The notes: a model not told the origin generated them from the letters alone. A stretch of DNA of 64,000 nucleotides from Pseudomonas sp. SLFW (GCF_009905615.1 NZ_JAAAKW010000020.1:20104-84103); one strand, 5' to 3'. Positions 1 to 9,611 are shown, counted from the stretch's first letter. Numbers and translations: made by a program.

Positions 1-2
1 AT

Positions 3-449
3 ACCCATGCGTTATTCGTGCTTGGCGATTTGCGCGCGAAGTTGGTGAAGCTGTTCCAGGCACGTTTCGTTTATGTCATCGAGCAGTCTCCCGAGGGCAT
101 TTACATGTCCGAAATCGACACCGAGGCTGCGCTGGTCGTCGATGACAAACCGCGTCTGGAGCTCAAGGTGGGCGATCACTTTCGTGCTGCCGTATTGCCG
201 AGCCGTGAGGGTGGCAAATTCGAACTCCGTTTTCGTGAAATCAAGATGACCGTCTACGGTCTGGGCGAGTATGCCTTCGTCGAAGTGCCCGAAGGTCACG
301 GCATTGTGTTCAAGGAATCCCACACGGTGTTCATGGTGTTCGCGGCCCATGAACAGATCCAACAGGGCCTGAGCAAGATTTTGAAAGCCGCCACGGCTAA
401 AGCGGCCAAGTGGCGCAAGGGCGAACTGGTGTTCAAGGCCAGCGAGTGA
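3..449 (+). CDS. Hypothetical protein, 3' end only
   Basis: The reading frame is open from the left edge of the window to a TGA at 447-449, so the true start is probably outside. A GTG at 18 could start a 143-residue product, but the residues before it (THALFV) read as continuous protein. The visible part is soluble, with no membrane segment, and alternates short hydrophobic beta-like stretches with charged ones. The C-terminus is Ala/Lys-rich and basic. I do not recognise the family. It converges on the TonB-dependent receptor gene 26 bp downstream on the other strand. Confidence 0.7.
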   Translation, partial: THALFVLGDLRAKLVKLFQARFVYVIEQSPEGIYMSEIDTEAALVVDDKPRLELKVGDHFRAAVLPSREGGKFELRFREIKMTVYGLGEYAFVEVPEGHGIVFKESHTVFMVFAAHEQIQQGLSKILKAATAKAAKWRKGELVFKASE

Positions 450-475
450 TTCGCTGACCCTGAACCGTTTTCGCG

Positions 476-2611
476 TCAGAAGCGGGTCTGCACCGCCAGT
501 TCGAACGTTCGCGGTTCTCCCAGGTAATACGCCGGTGACACATGGGCGAAGCGCGCATACACCTCATCGGTGAGGTTGCGGACGCGTCCGGTGACCGACG
601 TGTGTGAGTCCACCTTGAAGGTCAGAAAGCTGCCATAAAGCGTGTAGGACGGCACCGTCTGCGTATTGGCATTGTCGGCATACACCGACGCCACGTAGCG
701 CGCATCGACGCCGCCTTGCCAGCGCGGGGTGAAGTCGTAGGTCAGCCACAGATTGCCGACCCGTTCCGGCACGTTGGTCGGTGTGTTGCCCTTGCGTGAG
801 ACCACCACCCCGGCGGCGTTCTTTTCGCTGAACTCGTCGTACTGCGCGTCGACCCAGGCAATGTTGCCTTCGAGGAGTAGAGCCGGCGTGATCCGCAGCG
901 CGCTCGCCAGTTCAAGGCCTCGCGACGACTGCTGGCCCACGGGAATCGTGTTGGTCGGATCTTGCGGGTCGGTCACGGCGAAGTCCTTGCGCTCGATCGT
1001 GTAGGCCGCGACTGTGGCCGAACCCCGGCCTTGCAGGTAGTCGAATTTGCTGCCGATTTCCCACTGCTTGCCCGTGGACACATCGAAATTCTGCGTCCCG
1101 CCGGGCTGCTCGGCGGCGGTGCTGTATTGCACGTAGACGTTGGCGCTGGGCACGAACTGCCAGGTCAGACCCGCGCGGCCCGTCACCGGTTGCCAGTCTC
1201 GTCGCAAGTGGCGGGGGTTGCTGGCGGTCACCACGCGATGGTTGGTCACGTCCAGATTGATGTCGTCGTAGCGCAGGCCGGTCACCAACGACCATTGTTC
1301 ATTCAGCGCCAAATGGTTCTCCACGAAGACTGCTTGGGTCGTCACCTCGTTGGTCTTGTCCTTGACGAACCCCTGTCGCGTGCCGGGCAAGTCGTAAAAG
1401 TGACCGGGATCGAACGCGTCCGGATTTACGGTGTTGTTCGCCGGGACATTCCACGGGTTGCTGGTGGTGCTGTTGACCTTGTACTCGAAGCCTCCCGCCC
1501 AAGTCGTGGCCATGCCCAGCAGGCTGCTTTCATGACGCAGCTCGAACTGATCGCCGCCTTGCGTGCCTTCGTGGCGCACCAGGTACGCCGTGGAGCGATT
1601 GATCGCGCTGTTGTCGGCGTTGTACTGGTAGGTCTCCAGATTCCGGTAATCGCGCTGGCTGTCGAGGTGATAGAGGGTGTTGCGCAAGGACGTGGCGTCA
1701 TCAATGCAGTAATCGATGATCGAGCGAATCCACTTCGTGCGCTGTTCGTACAGCCCGTCGTCGACGTTGTAGTTGCGAAAGCGGTCGTGTTTGTCGATCT
1801 TCAATTTCCCCGCCTTGGGGTTGAGCACCGGCGTGCCCCAGTAAGGGCTGTCTTCGTGTTCGTCCTGATATTCCAGCGCCAGGGTGTGGGACAGGTTCGG
1901 CGTGATGTCGCTGAGCAGGGAAAAAGCGACGTTCCAGGCATCGTTTTCCTGGCGGTCGATGTAGCCATTGCTCGTGGTGTGGCTGACGTCCAGACGGGCG
2001 TAGTGCTGAATGTCCGAACTGGGATCGCTGAGCGCGTGGTTTACGCCAAAGGCGGTTTGCGTGGTGTCGAAACTGCCGTAGCTGATGCGCCCCTCGGCGG
2101 CCTGTTCCTCGCGATTGGCCAGTTTGGTGACGTAGTTCAGTGAGCCGCCCACCGAGCCCGCGCCGTTCATCACGGAGGACGGGCCACCAAGCAGTTCGAC
2201 GCGGTCGTAAATCCAGCTGTTGACCGGGCGCGCCAGGCCGGTGGCGACGTTGATGCCGTTGAACATCTGCGTCACCTGGCTGCTGGTGAAACCACGATAG
2301 GAAATGAACCCCCCGAAGCCGGGCGGCGCGCTGGCGTTGACGCCGGGCAGGGCGTTGGCGGCGTCCTGAAAGTTTTGTGCGCCTCGGCGTTCGATGTCCG
2401 AGCGACTGGCGACGGCGATGGAGGCGGGTGTTTCGCGCAGGCTCAAGCCGAGGTGGGTGGCGCTGGCGGCCTGTTGTTCGAGGTTCAGTCCGGTGGGGTC
2501 GGTGAGGTGGTCGTCGTTGATCGTGACGGGGGCCAGATCAATGGCCGATTGCGCATAGGCGAGTGGAGACAGGCTGCCGATCAAACCGGCGAGCAGTGGA
2601 ATGCGTTTCAT
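476..2611 (-). CDS. TonB-dependent siderophore/metal receptor
   Basis: This 711-residue outer-membrane protein is a ligand-gated porin that takes up a metal complex using TonB energy. The ATG at 2611 is chosen because it begins a clean signal peptide (MKRIPLLAGLIG...AYA, cut before QS); longer frames upstream are out of character. A plug domain follows at roughly residues 40-170 (LRETPASIAV, the LPGV motif, and DRVELLGGPSSVMNGAGSVGG). The rest is a beta-barrel rich in aromatic and Gly residues, and the chain ends in Phe (VQTRF) as expected for the BAM insertion signal. No FecR-type signalling extension is present. The gene lies downstream of a DUF2946 gene on the same strand, a pairing often linked with copper or other metal receptors. 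The substrate is not determined. Confidence 0.9.
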   Translation of the reverse strand: MKRIPLLAGLIGSLSPLAYAQSAIDLAPVTINDDHLTDPTGLNLEQQAASATHLGLSLRETPASIAVASRSDIERRGAQNFQDAANALPGVNASAPPGFGGFISYRGFTSSQVTQMFNGINVATGLARPVNSWIYDRVELLGGPSSVMNGAGSVGGSLNYVTKLANREEQAAEGRISYGSFDTTQTAFGVNHALSDPSSDIQHYARLDVSHTTSNGYIDRQENDAWNVAFSLLSDITPNLSHTLALEYQDEHEDSPYWGTPVLNPKAGKLKIDKHDRFRNYNVDDGLYEQRTKWIRSIIDYCIDDATSLRNTLYHLDSQRDYRNLETYQYNADNSAINRSTAYLVRHEGTQGGDQFELRHESSLLGMATTWAGGFEYKVNSTTSNPWNVPANNTVNPDAFDPGHFYDLPGTRQGFVKDKTNEVTTQAVFVENHLALNEQWSLVTGLRYDDINLDVTNHRVVTASNPRHLRRDWQPVTGRAGLTWQFVPSANVYVQYSTAAEQPGGTQNFDVSTGKQWEIGSKFDYLQGRGSATVAAYTIERKDFAVTDPQDPTNTIPVGQQSSRGLELASALRITPALLLEGNIAWVDAQYDEFSEKNAAGVVVSRKGNTPTNVPERVGNLWLTYDFTPRWQGGVDARYVASVYADNANTQTVPSYTLYGSFLTFKVDSHTSVTGRVRNLTDEVYARFAHVSPAYYLGEPRTFELAVQTRF

Positions 2612-2731
2612 GGTTAAAACCTGAAATGAGGGCGAGCGAATCCCGAGTCTTCGGCGCGTGTTCGCGGCGGACGTGCACCGGCCACGGAAACGGCGATCCG
2701 AACCACGGGAAATCAAGGGGCTGAAATCAGA

Positions 2732-3121
2732 TCAGGCGAAGGGCGGCGCGCGGGGATTGGCGGTGGGCCAATGGAAAGCGGAGGGGATTTCACAGGACGC
2801 GACAACCGCAGGTTGTGGGCTGTGTTGCTCGGGGAGGAGGTTGAGGGTCAAGCTGGAGTTCAGCGCCGGGCCCATGCCTCCGGTGGAACATAAGGGGCAA
2901 CCGAACGCCGCAGACAGCGTCGGGAGCTTTTGATCACCCGGTTTGAATGCCTCGACGGTTTTCAGCGCCCGGCCATCGGTGGAGCAGAATTCACCGCCGA
3001 TACCGTTGAGTTGCATGCCGACCATCTGGCCATGACCGATGCTGCAGGCGAACACGTTGAACAGGACGCAGCAGTAAAGCATCCATGCGATCAGGTGTCG
3101 GTCAGAGCGGGCCAGTTTCAT
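2732..3121 (-). CDS. DUF2946-type small membrane or secreted protein
   Basis: A protein of 129 residues from the ATG at 3121 (the open frame runs 15 codons further upstream, but MKLARSDRH is a natural basic N-terminus). One hydrophobic stretch at about residues 10-28 (IAWMLYCCVLFNVFACSIGHG) looks like a signal or anchor. The rest has the spaced Cys residues typical of DUF2946 proteins (FCSTDGRA, FGCPLCST). It sits 120 bp upstream of the TonB-dependent receptor on the same strand. DUF2946 proteins are often found beside metal-uptake receptors, so a role in the same metal response is likely but inferred. The biochemical function is unknown. Confidence 0.65.
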   Translation of the reverse strand: MKLARSDRHLIAWMLYCCVLFNVFACSIGHGQMVGMQLNGIGGEFCSTDGRALKTVEAFKPGDQKLPTLSAAFGCPLCSTGGMGPALNSSLTLNLLPEQHSPQPAVVASCEIPSAFHWPTANPRAPPFA

Positions 3122-3250
3122 GGCGAGAAATTTAACAGAAGTGAGGCGATGAACGGGGTGCGGCAAATTGGCGCGATGAGCGCAGGCCCACTTCGCTGCC
3201 GTGGTAACCTCTGGCGTCTCCCACAGGGTCCGCGCCGTACGGGGTCTCTA

Positions 3251-3341
3251 CTGTGGGAGCGAATTCATTCGCGAAGAGCCGGTACATCCCACACATCCCT
3301 ATCGGCTGGACCCTCTTTCGCGAATGAATTCGCTCCTACAA
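3251..3341. repeat. REPIN, GAATTCATTCGCGAA class
   Basis: Two inverted REP arms (CTGTGGGAGCGAATTCATTC and its mirror ending CGCTCCTACAAG) flank a loop of about 40 bases and can fold into a long hairpin. It lies 8 bp from the stop of the antiporter G gene, between divergent metal-uptake and antiporter units. The same arm sequence returns at 9704, 17834, 24451, 46690 and 50609. Its loop (GAGCCGGTACATC) resembles that of the 9704 copy. Confidence 0.9.
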
Positions 3342-3348
3342 GGACCGG

Positions 3349-3717
3349 TTAGCGCCCTTCGTGTTGCCCTTCGGACACTTCGGGAGGCACGTCGGCGTCT
3401 CCGGCCATGCGTTTGCGGAACAGCCCGGTGCGCGCCAACAGCAGCGTTGTCACGGGCACGGTGATCGCCAGCAGGATCGGGATCAGCCAGGCGTGTAGCA
3501 CAGGGCCTTCTTTCAACGCCGAGAAATAGACGATCGACGCCAACGCCACGCACCACGCCCCGATCGTCGAGGCCAGCGCCGGGGGGTGCATGCGCTGGAA
3601 GAAGTCTTTCATCCGCAACAACCCCAAGGCGCCGATCAATGCAAACACGCTGCTGGCAACCAGCAACAGCGCCGTCAGCACCTCGACCCAAAACGGCAAC
3701 ACCTGCAACGAATTCAT
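3349..3717 (-). CDS. shaG: Monovalent cation/H+ antiporter subunit G
   Basis: The last gene of the Mrp/Sha antiporter operon, 122 residues. Three membrane segments are visible (about residues 8-32, 42-62 and 68-92), including the family stretch ALGLLRMKDFFQRMHPPALASTIG. A hydrophilic tail ends EVSEGQHEGR. MnhG/PhaG/MrpG subunits are needed for a working hetero-oligomeric Na+(K+)/H+ antiporter in the inner membrane. Its start overlaps the stop of subunit F by 4 bp, which points to translational coupling. Confidence 0.93.
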   Translation of the reverse strand: MNSLQVLPFWVEVLTALLLVASSVFALIGALGLLRMKDFFQRMHPPALASTIGAWCVALASIVYFSALKEGPVLHAWLIPILLAITVPVTTLLLARTGLFRKRMAGDADVPPEVSEGQHEGR

Positions 3718-3992
3718 TCGATCACCTCACCGCGCAGGAGGAATTTTGCCAGCGCGAACGACCCGACAAAACCGAACAGCGCAATCAGCAGTGCGGCCTC
3801 GAAATAGGTGTCGCTGGCATACCGAATCCCCAGCACCAACATCATCAGCATCGCCAGCAGGTAAAGGTAATCCAGCGCCAATACCCGGTCCTGCGCCGAA
3901 GGGCCTTTGAACAGGCGGATGAGGGTGAGGATCATCGCCACCGTGAACAGCGACAGGCTGAACAAGATCGCATTGGTCAGCAGCGGGCTCAT
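3714..3992 (-). CDS. shaF: Monovalent cation/H+ antiporter subunit F
   Basis: A 92-residue membrane subunit with three hydrophobic helices. Between the first two lies the family signature GPSAQDRVLALDYL (about residues 30-43), whose Asp/Arg pair is conserved in MrpF proteins. In P. aeruginosa-type nomenclature it is ShaF/PhaF. It overlaps both neighbours by 4 bp and belongs to the shaA-G operon that exports monovalent cations in exchange for protons. Confidence 0.93.
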   Translation of the reverse strand: MSPLLTNAILFSLSLFTVAMILTLIRLFKGPSAQDRVLALDYLYLLAMLMMLVLGIRYASDTYFEAALLIALFGFVGSFALAKFLLRGEVIE

Positions 3993-4477
3993 TGAAAAAT
4001 CTCCATCAACGGGCGTTCGTAGGTGGTCTTGAAATGCTCGATGAAGCGCGTCTCGTCGTCCAGGTCAAAGACGTGCATCAGCAACGCGCTGCGATCAAGC
4101 GCCAATTCTGACCAGACCGTTCCCGGCACCACAGTGCAGATCATCGACAGCGCGGCCAGCCCGTGGGCGTCGTGCAGGTCGAGCGGCACTTTGACGAACG
4201 CCGAACGCGGCGGATTGTGGCGAGCGCGCAATACGCCCCAGGCGACCACCAGATTCGACACCAGCACGTCACGTCCCACCAGAAAGAACAGCTTCAGCGC
4301 CACGCCCGGTCGTCGAATCCGCGCAGGCTGCGGGCGCAACGGCGCGAACAGGATCGGCGCAAAGAACCCCAACAACGCGCCGAGCAACAGATTGCCCGCG
4401 CTCAGCGACAGGTTGAGCAGCAACCACAGCGCCCACAATGCAAGCGACAACAGCGGGGCAGGAAACACGCGGCTCAT
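3989..4477 (-). CDS. shaE: Monovalent cation/H+ antiporter subunit E
   Basis: 162 residues. The N-terminus has two close hydrophobic helices (ALWALWLLLNLSLSAGNLLLG and a following GFFAPILFAPL), then a third segment (LFFLVGRDVLVSNLVVAWGVL). A soluble C-terminal part carries the MrpE landmarks SMICTVVPGTVWSEL and HVFDLDDE. MrpE helps assemble and stabilise the antiporter complex. It is coupled to D and F by 4-bp ATGA overlaps. Confidence 0.93.
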   Translation of the reverse strand: MSRVFPAPLLSLALWALWLLLNLSLSAGNLLLGALLGFFAPILFAPLRPQPARIRRPGVALKLFFLVGRDVLVSNLVVAWGVLRARHNPPRSAFVKVPLDLHDAHGLAALSMICTVVPGTVWSELALDRSALLMHVFDLDDETRFIEHFKTTYERPLMEIFQ

Positions 4478-6153
4478 GGCTGCACCTCCGCGCTGGCGGT
4501 GCTCGGGGAGGGCACCGGTCTGGCGGCCATCACCGACAGCACGTACTGCTGCGGATCATGCAGCGCCTGCGCGGTGTCCTGGGTGTAATGCAGCAGCGCC
4601 TGGGCCTTGAACGTCAGGACGATGCAGGCGCCGAGCAGCAGCGCGATGGGCATGCATTCATTGCGGCGCAGCGCGGGAGAAGGGCGGTCCTGCGCGGTCC
4701 AGAACCGCTTCATGCCCACGCGCACGAACGCGAACAGCGAAGCCAGCCCCGAGACAATCAGCAGCGAAACCAACGCCCAACTGGCGCCGCGAATGGCTTC
4801 GTCTTTTGCGACATCCAGCCCCAGCGGGTTGAGCAGGGCGCTGATCAGCGTCAGTTTGCCGAGGAACCCCGACAGCGGCGGCATGCCGATGATCAACAAG
4901 GCGCAGGCGATGAAACTCAGGCCCAGAAACGCCATGGTCCAGGGAATCACCTGACCGACCACGGCCTTCTGTTCGTCATCAAGGTTGGTGCCCGGCAGCG
5001 GGTGCAGCGATTCCATGGCTTTGGGCAGCTGATCGGCGTCGTCTTCCAGCGGGATCTCATTGGCCGAACGCGAACGCTCCACCAGTTCGGCGAGCAGGAA
5101 CAGCGCGCTCAGCGCCAGGGTCGAGCTGACCAGATAAAACAGCGCACCCGCCGTCAGGCTCGGTTGCCCGAAGCCGATGGCCGACAGCAGAATCCCGGCT
5201 GACACCAGAATGCTGAGGCTGGCCATGCGCTCCAGGCGCTGGGCCGCGACGATGGAAACCGCCGCCACGGCCAGGGTCGCCATGCCGCCCCAGATCAGCC
5301 AGTCACCACCAAAGAACGCCGACGCACCGGCCTGGCCCGAGAACAGCAGCGTCCACAAACGCAACAAGGTGTAGGCGCCGACCTTGGTCATCAGCGCGAA
5401 CAGCGCAGCCACTGGGGCGCTGGCAGCAGAGTAGGCCGGGACCAGCCAGAAGTTCAGCGGCCACATGCCGGCCTTGGCCAGAAAAGCGACCGCCAGAATC
5501 GCGGCCCCGGCGTGTAACAGTCCCAGATCGGCCTCGGAGACTTGTGGGATTTTGACGGCCAAGTCGGCCAGGTTGAGGGTGCCGGTCACGCCGTAAATCA
5601 GCGCCGCGCCGATCAGAAACAGCGACGAGGCCAGCAGGTTGATGGTGATGTAATGCAGCCCCGCCGACACCCGCGCACGTCCCGACCCGTGGAGCATCAG
5701 GCCATACGACGCGGCCAGCAGCACCTCGAAAAACACGAACAGGTTGAACAGATCGGCCGTGAGGAACGCGCCATAGAGGCCCATCAGTTGAATCTGAAAC
5801 AGCGCATGAAAACTCGCTCCCGCGCGGTCCCAACGGGCCAACGCGAACAGCAGCGCACAGAAGGCGACGATGCCGGTCAGCACCAGCATCAGCGCCGACA
5901 AGTGATCGACCACCAGCACGATGCCGAAGGGGGACTCCCAGTTGCCCGGCAAATACACGCCAATCGAACCGGTGGTCCCGGTCTTCTGTACCCACATCAT
6001 CAGCGTGATCGAGATGCCCAGCCCCAGCGCCGTGGACAGCACATTGATCGCGGCCTTGATCGGGCGACGCTTCTCGCCGATCCACAACATCAACGCGGCG
6101 GTCAGCACCGGCAGCAGGATCGGCGCGATGATCAGTTGGTTCATCACGCTCAT
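4474..6153 (-). CDS. shaD: Monovalent cation/H+ antiporter subunit D
   Basis: 559 residues, the usual length for PhaD/MrpD. The ATG at 6153 overlaps the stop of subunit C by 4 bp; the longer upstream frame is the shadow of subunit C. About 14 membrane helices are apparent. It belongs to the family shared with the NuoL/M/N proton-pumping subunits of complex I: the conserved Glu-containing helix reads LFNLFVFFEVLLAASYGLML, and a Lys helix reads FLAKAGMWPLNFWLVPAYS. With subunit A it forms the ion and proton path. Confidence 0.95.
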   Translation of the reverse strand: MSVMNQLIIAPILLPVLTAALMLWIGEKRRPIKAAINVLSTALGLGISITLMMWVQKTGTTGSIGVYLPGNWESPFGIVLVVDHLSALMLVLTGIVAFCALLFALARWDRAGASFHALFQIQLMGLYGAFLTADLFNLFVFFEVLLAASYGLMLHGSGRARVSAGLHYITINLLASSLFLIGAALIYGVTGTLNLADLAVKIPQVSEADLGLLHAGAAILAVAFLAKAGMWPLNFWLVPAYSAASAPVAALFALMTKVGAYTLLRLWTLLFSGQAGASAFFGGDWLIWGGMATLAVAAVSIVAAQRLERMASLSILVSAGILLSAIGFGQPSLTAGALFYLVSSTLALSALFLLAELVERSRSANEIPLEDDADQLPKAMESLHPLPGTNLDDEQKAVVGQVIPWTMAFLGLSFIACALLIIGMPPLSGFLGKLTLISALLNPLGLDVAKDEAIRGASWALVSLLIVSGLASLFAFVRVGMKRFWTAQDRPSPALRRNECMPIALLLGACIVLTFKAQALLHYTQDTAQALHDPQQYVLSVMAARPVPSPSTASAEVQP

Positions 6154-6497
6154 TCGCTGCCCTCCCGACCGTCGACGTGGTCGTTGCCGGTCAGGCCGCG
6201 AGAGGCAAGCAACACCACCAGAAACAGCGCGGTCATGGCGAAGCTGATGACGATGGCGGTGAGCACCAGCGCCTGAGGCAGCGGGTCGGTGTAGTTGAGC
6301 AAGTCTTGAGGCACACCGTCCTTGATGATCGGTTCCTTGCCGATGAACAGGCTGCCCATGCTGAAGATGAACAGGTTGACGCCGTAGGACAGCAGGCACA
6401 GGCCCATGACCACCTGAAAGGTCCGTGGGCGCAGGATCAGCCACACGCCCGACGCGGCGAGCACGCCGATGGCAATCGCGATGACTTCTTCCATCAC
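6150..6497 (-). CDS. shaC: Monovalent cation/H+ antiporter subunit C
   Basis: 115 residues with three membrane helices, homologous to the NuoK subunit of complex I. Visible landmarks are GLCLLSYGVNLFIFSMG, DPLPQALVLTAIVISFAMTA and the charged C-terminus. Two ATGs occur in tandem (MMEEV); either may start the protein. It overlaps A upstream and D downstream by 4 bp each. Confidence 0.94.
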   Translation of the reverse strand: MMEEVIAIAIGVLAASGVWLILRPRTFQVVMGLCLLSYGVNLFIFSMGSLFIGKEPIIKDGVPQDLLNYTDPLPQALVLTAIVISFAMTALFLVVLLASRGLTGNDHVDGREGSE

Positions 6498-9442
6498 ATG
6501 GCTCCTTGGGAGGTGGCTGGCGCAGGGGTTACGGGCACCGGTTCAATGGGCTGCGGCAGCGACGTCGGGCGATGGCTGCGCACCGATTGGTGGGCCAGCG
6601 CGGTGAGGATCAGCAGGGTCGAACCCACCACCACGGCGTACACGCCGATGTCGAAGAACAGCGCACTCGCCACATGCAGGTCACCGAGGAGCGGCACGTG
6701 CAAATGCGCGGTGTGGGTGGTCATGAACGGGTAACCCAGGGCCATCGACCCCAGCCCGGTGGCCAGGGCGAAGATCAATCCTGTGCCCATCCAGCGCAGC
6801 GGGCGCAGGCTCATGTGCGCTTCGACCCACTGCGTGCCCGCCACCATGTACTGGAGAATGAAGGCCACCGACATCACCAGCCCGGCGACGAACCCGCCAC
6901 CGGGCTGGTTGTGGCCGCGCATGAACAAGTACATCGAGACCACGAACGCCACCGGCAACAGCAGGCGCACCAGCACGGCGGGCACCATCATGAAGCCCAG
7001 CGCGGTGTCCTTGGCGTGACGCGGGTTGACCAGATCCGTGACCACGTCGCGCGCCAACAGGCGTTGCTGCGCGGGCAGGGCGATGCTCTCTTTTGGCGGA
7101 CGGAAGCGGCGCAGCAGCGCAAAGACCGTCAATGCAACCACCGCAAGAACGGTGATTTCGCCAAAGGTGTCGAAGCCACGGAAATCCACCAGCATCACGT
7201 TGACGGCGTTGGTGCCGCCGCCCTGGCTCAGTGCCCGGCTCAAGTAGAACTCGGAGATCGCGTTCGGCGTGGGGCGGGTCAGCATCGCGTAGGACAGCAA
7301 CGCCATGCCGCCGCCCACCGCCACGGCGAGGATAAAGTCGCGCACCCGGCGAACCCGCGCGCGACTGCGTGAGCGCGTGGGCGGGGCGACGTTTTCGTTA
7401 CGGCGCGGCAGCCAGCGCAGGCCGAGCAGGATCAGTACCGTGGTGACCACTTCCACGGCCAATTGGGTCAGGGCCAGGTCGGGTGCCGAGAACCAGACGA
7501 AGGTCACACACGTCATCAAACCGCAGACACCGACCATGGTCACGGCCGCGAGCCGGTGGTACTTGGCTTGCCACGCAGCCCCGAGGGCGCAGGCGATGGC
7601 GATCAACCAGAGCATGACGAACACCCCGGACCCCGGAATTTTAGGCCGGTCGCCCCAGGTCAGGCCGCTGTCGTACATCGGCACGAAGCCCGCCACCAAT
7701 GCCACGAACACCATCAAGAACAGCTGGGCTTGTAGGCGACGGGTGGTGAGCACCTCTTCCAGCGCTCGGGCGATGCGCAGTTTGGTGATCAGCACCGCTT
7801 CGAACAGGCGCTTGCCGTTCAGGCGCCCGATCAGCGGGGTCTTTTTGAAACGGTCACGTTTGAAGTGCGGACGCAGGAATAGATACAGGATGATGCCCGC
7901 CGCCATGGCGATCAGGCTCATGATCATCGGGGCGTTCCAGCCGTGCCAGATGGCGAGGCTGTATTCGGGCAACGTGCCGCCGACCACGGGTTGCGCAGCG
8001 GCCGCCAGCAGGGGGCCGACCGACAAGGCGGGAAAAATGCCGACGATCAGGCAGGCCAGCACCAGCAGCTCCACGGGCACCCGCATCCAGCGCGGCGGTT
8101 CATGGGGCGTGTGGGGCAGGTCGGTGGCTTTCGGGCCGAAGAACACGTCCACCGTGAAGCGCAGGGAGTAGGCGACGCTGAAGGTCCCGGCGATGGTCGC
8201 GATCACCGGCAGCGCGGTTTCGACCCAGGCGGTGGAGGTGATGAACACGGTTTCGGCGAAGAACATTTCTTTCGAGAGGAAACCGTTGAGCAGCGGCACC
8301 CCGGCCATGGCGGCGCTGGCGACCATGGCCAGGGTCGCGGTGTAGGGCATGAGTTTGATCAGGCCGCTGAGTTTGCGAATGTCACGGGTGCCGCTTTCGT
8401 GGTCGATGATCCCGGCGGCCATGAACAGCGAGGCCTTGAAGGTCGCGTGGTTGAGAATGTGAAAGACCGCCGCCACCGCCGCCAGCGGGCTGTTGAGGCC
8501 CAGCAGCAGGGTGATCAGGCCCAGGTGGCTGATGGTGGAATAGGCCAGCAGGCCCTTGAGGTCGGTCTGGAAGATCGCCGAATACGCGCCGATCACCAGC
8601 GTGCAGGCCCCCGCGCCGCTGACGATCCAGAACCATTGTTCACTGCCGGACAACGCAGGCCAAAGCCGCGCCAGCAGGAACACCCCGGCTTTCACCATCG
8701 TTGCCGAGTGCAGGTACGCCGACACGGGCGTCGGCGCGGCCATGGCGTGGGGCAGCCAGAAATGGAAGGGGAATTGCGCGCTTTTGCTGAGGGCGCCGAT
8801 GAGGATCAGGGTCAGCAGAACGGGGTAGAGGGCGTGAGCACGGATGGCGTCGCCCGATGCGAGCACCCGGTCCAGGTCGTAACTGCCGACCACGTGGCCC
8901 AACAGCATGACCCCCACCAGCAGCGCCAGCCCGCCCGCGCCGGTGACCATCAACGCCATGTACGCGCCGCGTCGGGCGTCGGCGCGATGGTGCCAATAGC
9001 CGATCAACAGGAACGAGAAAACACTGGTCAGCTCCCAGAAAAACACGATCTGAATCAGGTTGCCGGACATCACCAGCCCGAGCATGGCGCCCATGAACGC
9101 GAGGAAAAACGAGAAAAAGCGCGGCACCGGGTCGTCCGGCGACATGTAATAGCGGGCGTAAAGCGAGACGAGGGTGCCGATCCCCAGCACCAGCATCGAG
9201 AACAGCCAGGCGAATCCGTCCAGACGCAGGACGAAGTTGAGCCCGAGGCTTGGCAGCCAGAAAAACTCTTCGCGTATCACACCGCCGTGAGCGATCTGCG
9301 GATACCACAACGCGACCTGCACCGCACCGATCAGGGCGATCAGGCCAGCCAGGATGGATTCACTGTTGCGAGCGTTGTGCGGCAAAAGCGCCGCCAGACA
9401 GCTGCCGATGAAAGGCAGAAGCAGTAGAACTATCAGGGACAT
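6494..9442 (-). CDS. shaA: Monovalent cation/H+ antiporter subunit A (fused A-B)
   Basis: 982 residues, the long form found in group-2 Mrp/Pha antiporters, where subunit B is fused to the end of subunit A. The first ~500 residues are NuoL-like, with the Glu helix (FFWELTSVFSFLLIGYWH) and Lys/His helix (GALSKSAQFPFHFWLPHAM). Later come a NuoJ-like region (PDLALTQLAVEVVTTVLILL) and a C-terminal MrpB-like domain of about 140 residues (HNQPGGGFVAGLVMSVAF). It is the first gene of the operon, so its promoter should lie in the REP-rich 508-bp gap upstream. The system gives salt and alkali tolerance in the inner membrane. Confidence 0.95.
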   Translation of the reverse strand: MSLIVLLLLPFIGSCLAALLPHNARNSESILAGLIALIGAVQVALWYPQIAHGGVIREEFFWLPSLGLNFVLRLDGFAWLFSMLVLGIGTLVSLYARYYMSPDDPVPRFFSFFLAFMGAMLGLVMSGNLIQIVFFWELTSVFSFLLIGYWHHRADARRGAYMALMVTGAGGLALLVGVMLLGHVVGSYDLDRVLASGDAIRAHALYPVLLTLILIGALSKSAQFPFHFWLPHAMAAPTPVSAYLHSATMVKAGVFLLARLWPALSGSEQWFWIVSGAGACTLVIGAYSAIFQTDLKGLLAYSTISHLGLITLLLGLNSPLAAVAAVFHILNHATFKASLFMAAGIIDHESGTRDIRKLSGLIKLMPYTATLAMVASAAMAGVPLLNGFLSKEMFFAETVFITSTAWVETALPVIATIAGTFSVAYSLRFTVDVFFGPKATDLPHTPHEPPRWMRVPVELLVLACLIVGIFPALSVGPLLAAAAQPVVGGTLPEYSLAIWHGWNAPMIMSLIAMAAGIILYLFLRPHFKRDRFKKTPLIGRLNGKRLFEAVLITKLRIARALEEVLTTRRLQAQLFLMVFVALVAGFVPMYDSGLTWGDRPKIPGSGVFVMLWLIAIACALGAAWQAKYHRLAAVTMVGVCGLMTCVTFVWFSAPDLALTQLAVEVVTTVLILLGLRWLPRRNENVAPPTRSRSRARVRRVRDFILAVAVGGGMALLSYAMLTRPTPNAISEFYLSRALSQGGGTNAVNVMLVDFRGFDTFGEITVLAVVALTVFALLRRFRPPKESIALPAQQRLLARDVVTDLVNPRHAKDTALGFMMVPAVLVRLLLPVAFVVSMYLFMRGHNQPGGGFVAGLVMSVAFILQYMVAGTQWVEAHMSLRPLRWMGTGLIFALATGLGSMALGYPFMTTHTAHLHVPLLGDLHVASALFFDIGVYAVVVGSTLLILTALAHQSVRSHRPTSLPQPIEPVPVTPAPATSQGAM

Positions 9443-9611
9443 AGGCTTCTAATCTGCGGAAAAATGTCAAGGATCATACGGTCTGCGTCGTGCATCACCA
9501 ACCGCCAAGATGTCGCAGAATCCTACAAAGACTGTAGGCAGCAGCGTAGTTGACCGCAGATAGTGGCGAAGGTTGATGGCACTCTGTAATGCACCGAGCC
9601 CCTGTACCAGT

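Noticed and set aside
7943..9427. Long plus-strand open frame (494 codons)
   Set aside because: It is antisense to shaA and its product is the Gln/Arg/His-rich low-complexity type expected from the complement of a high-GC gene. No family feature is visible.
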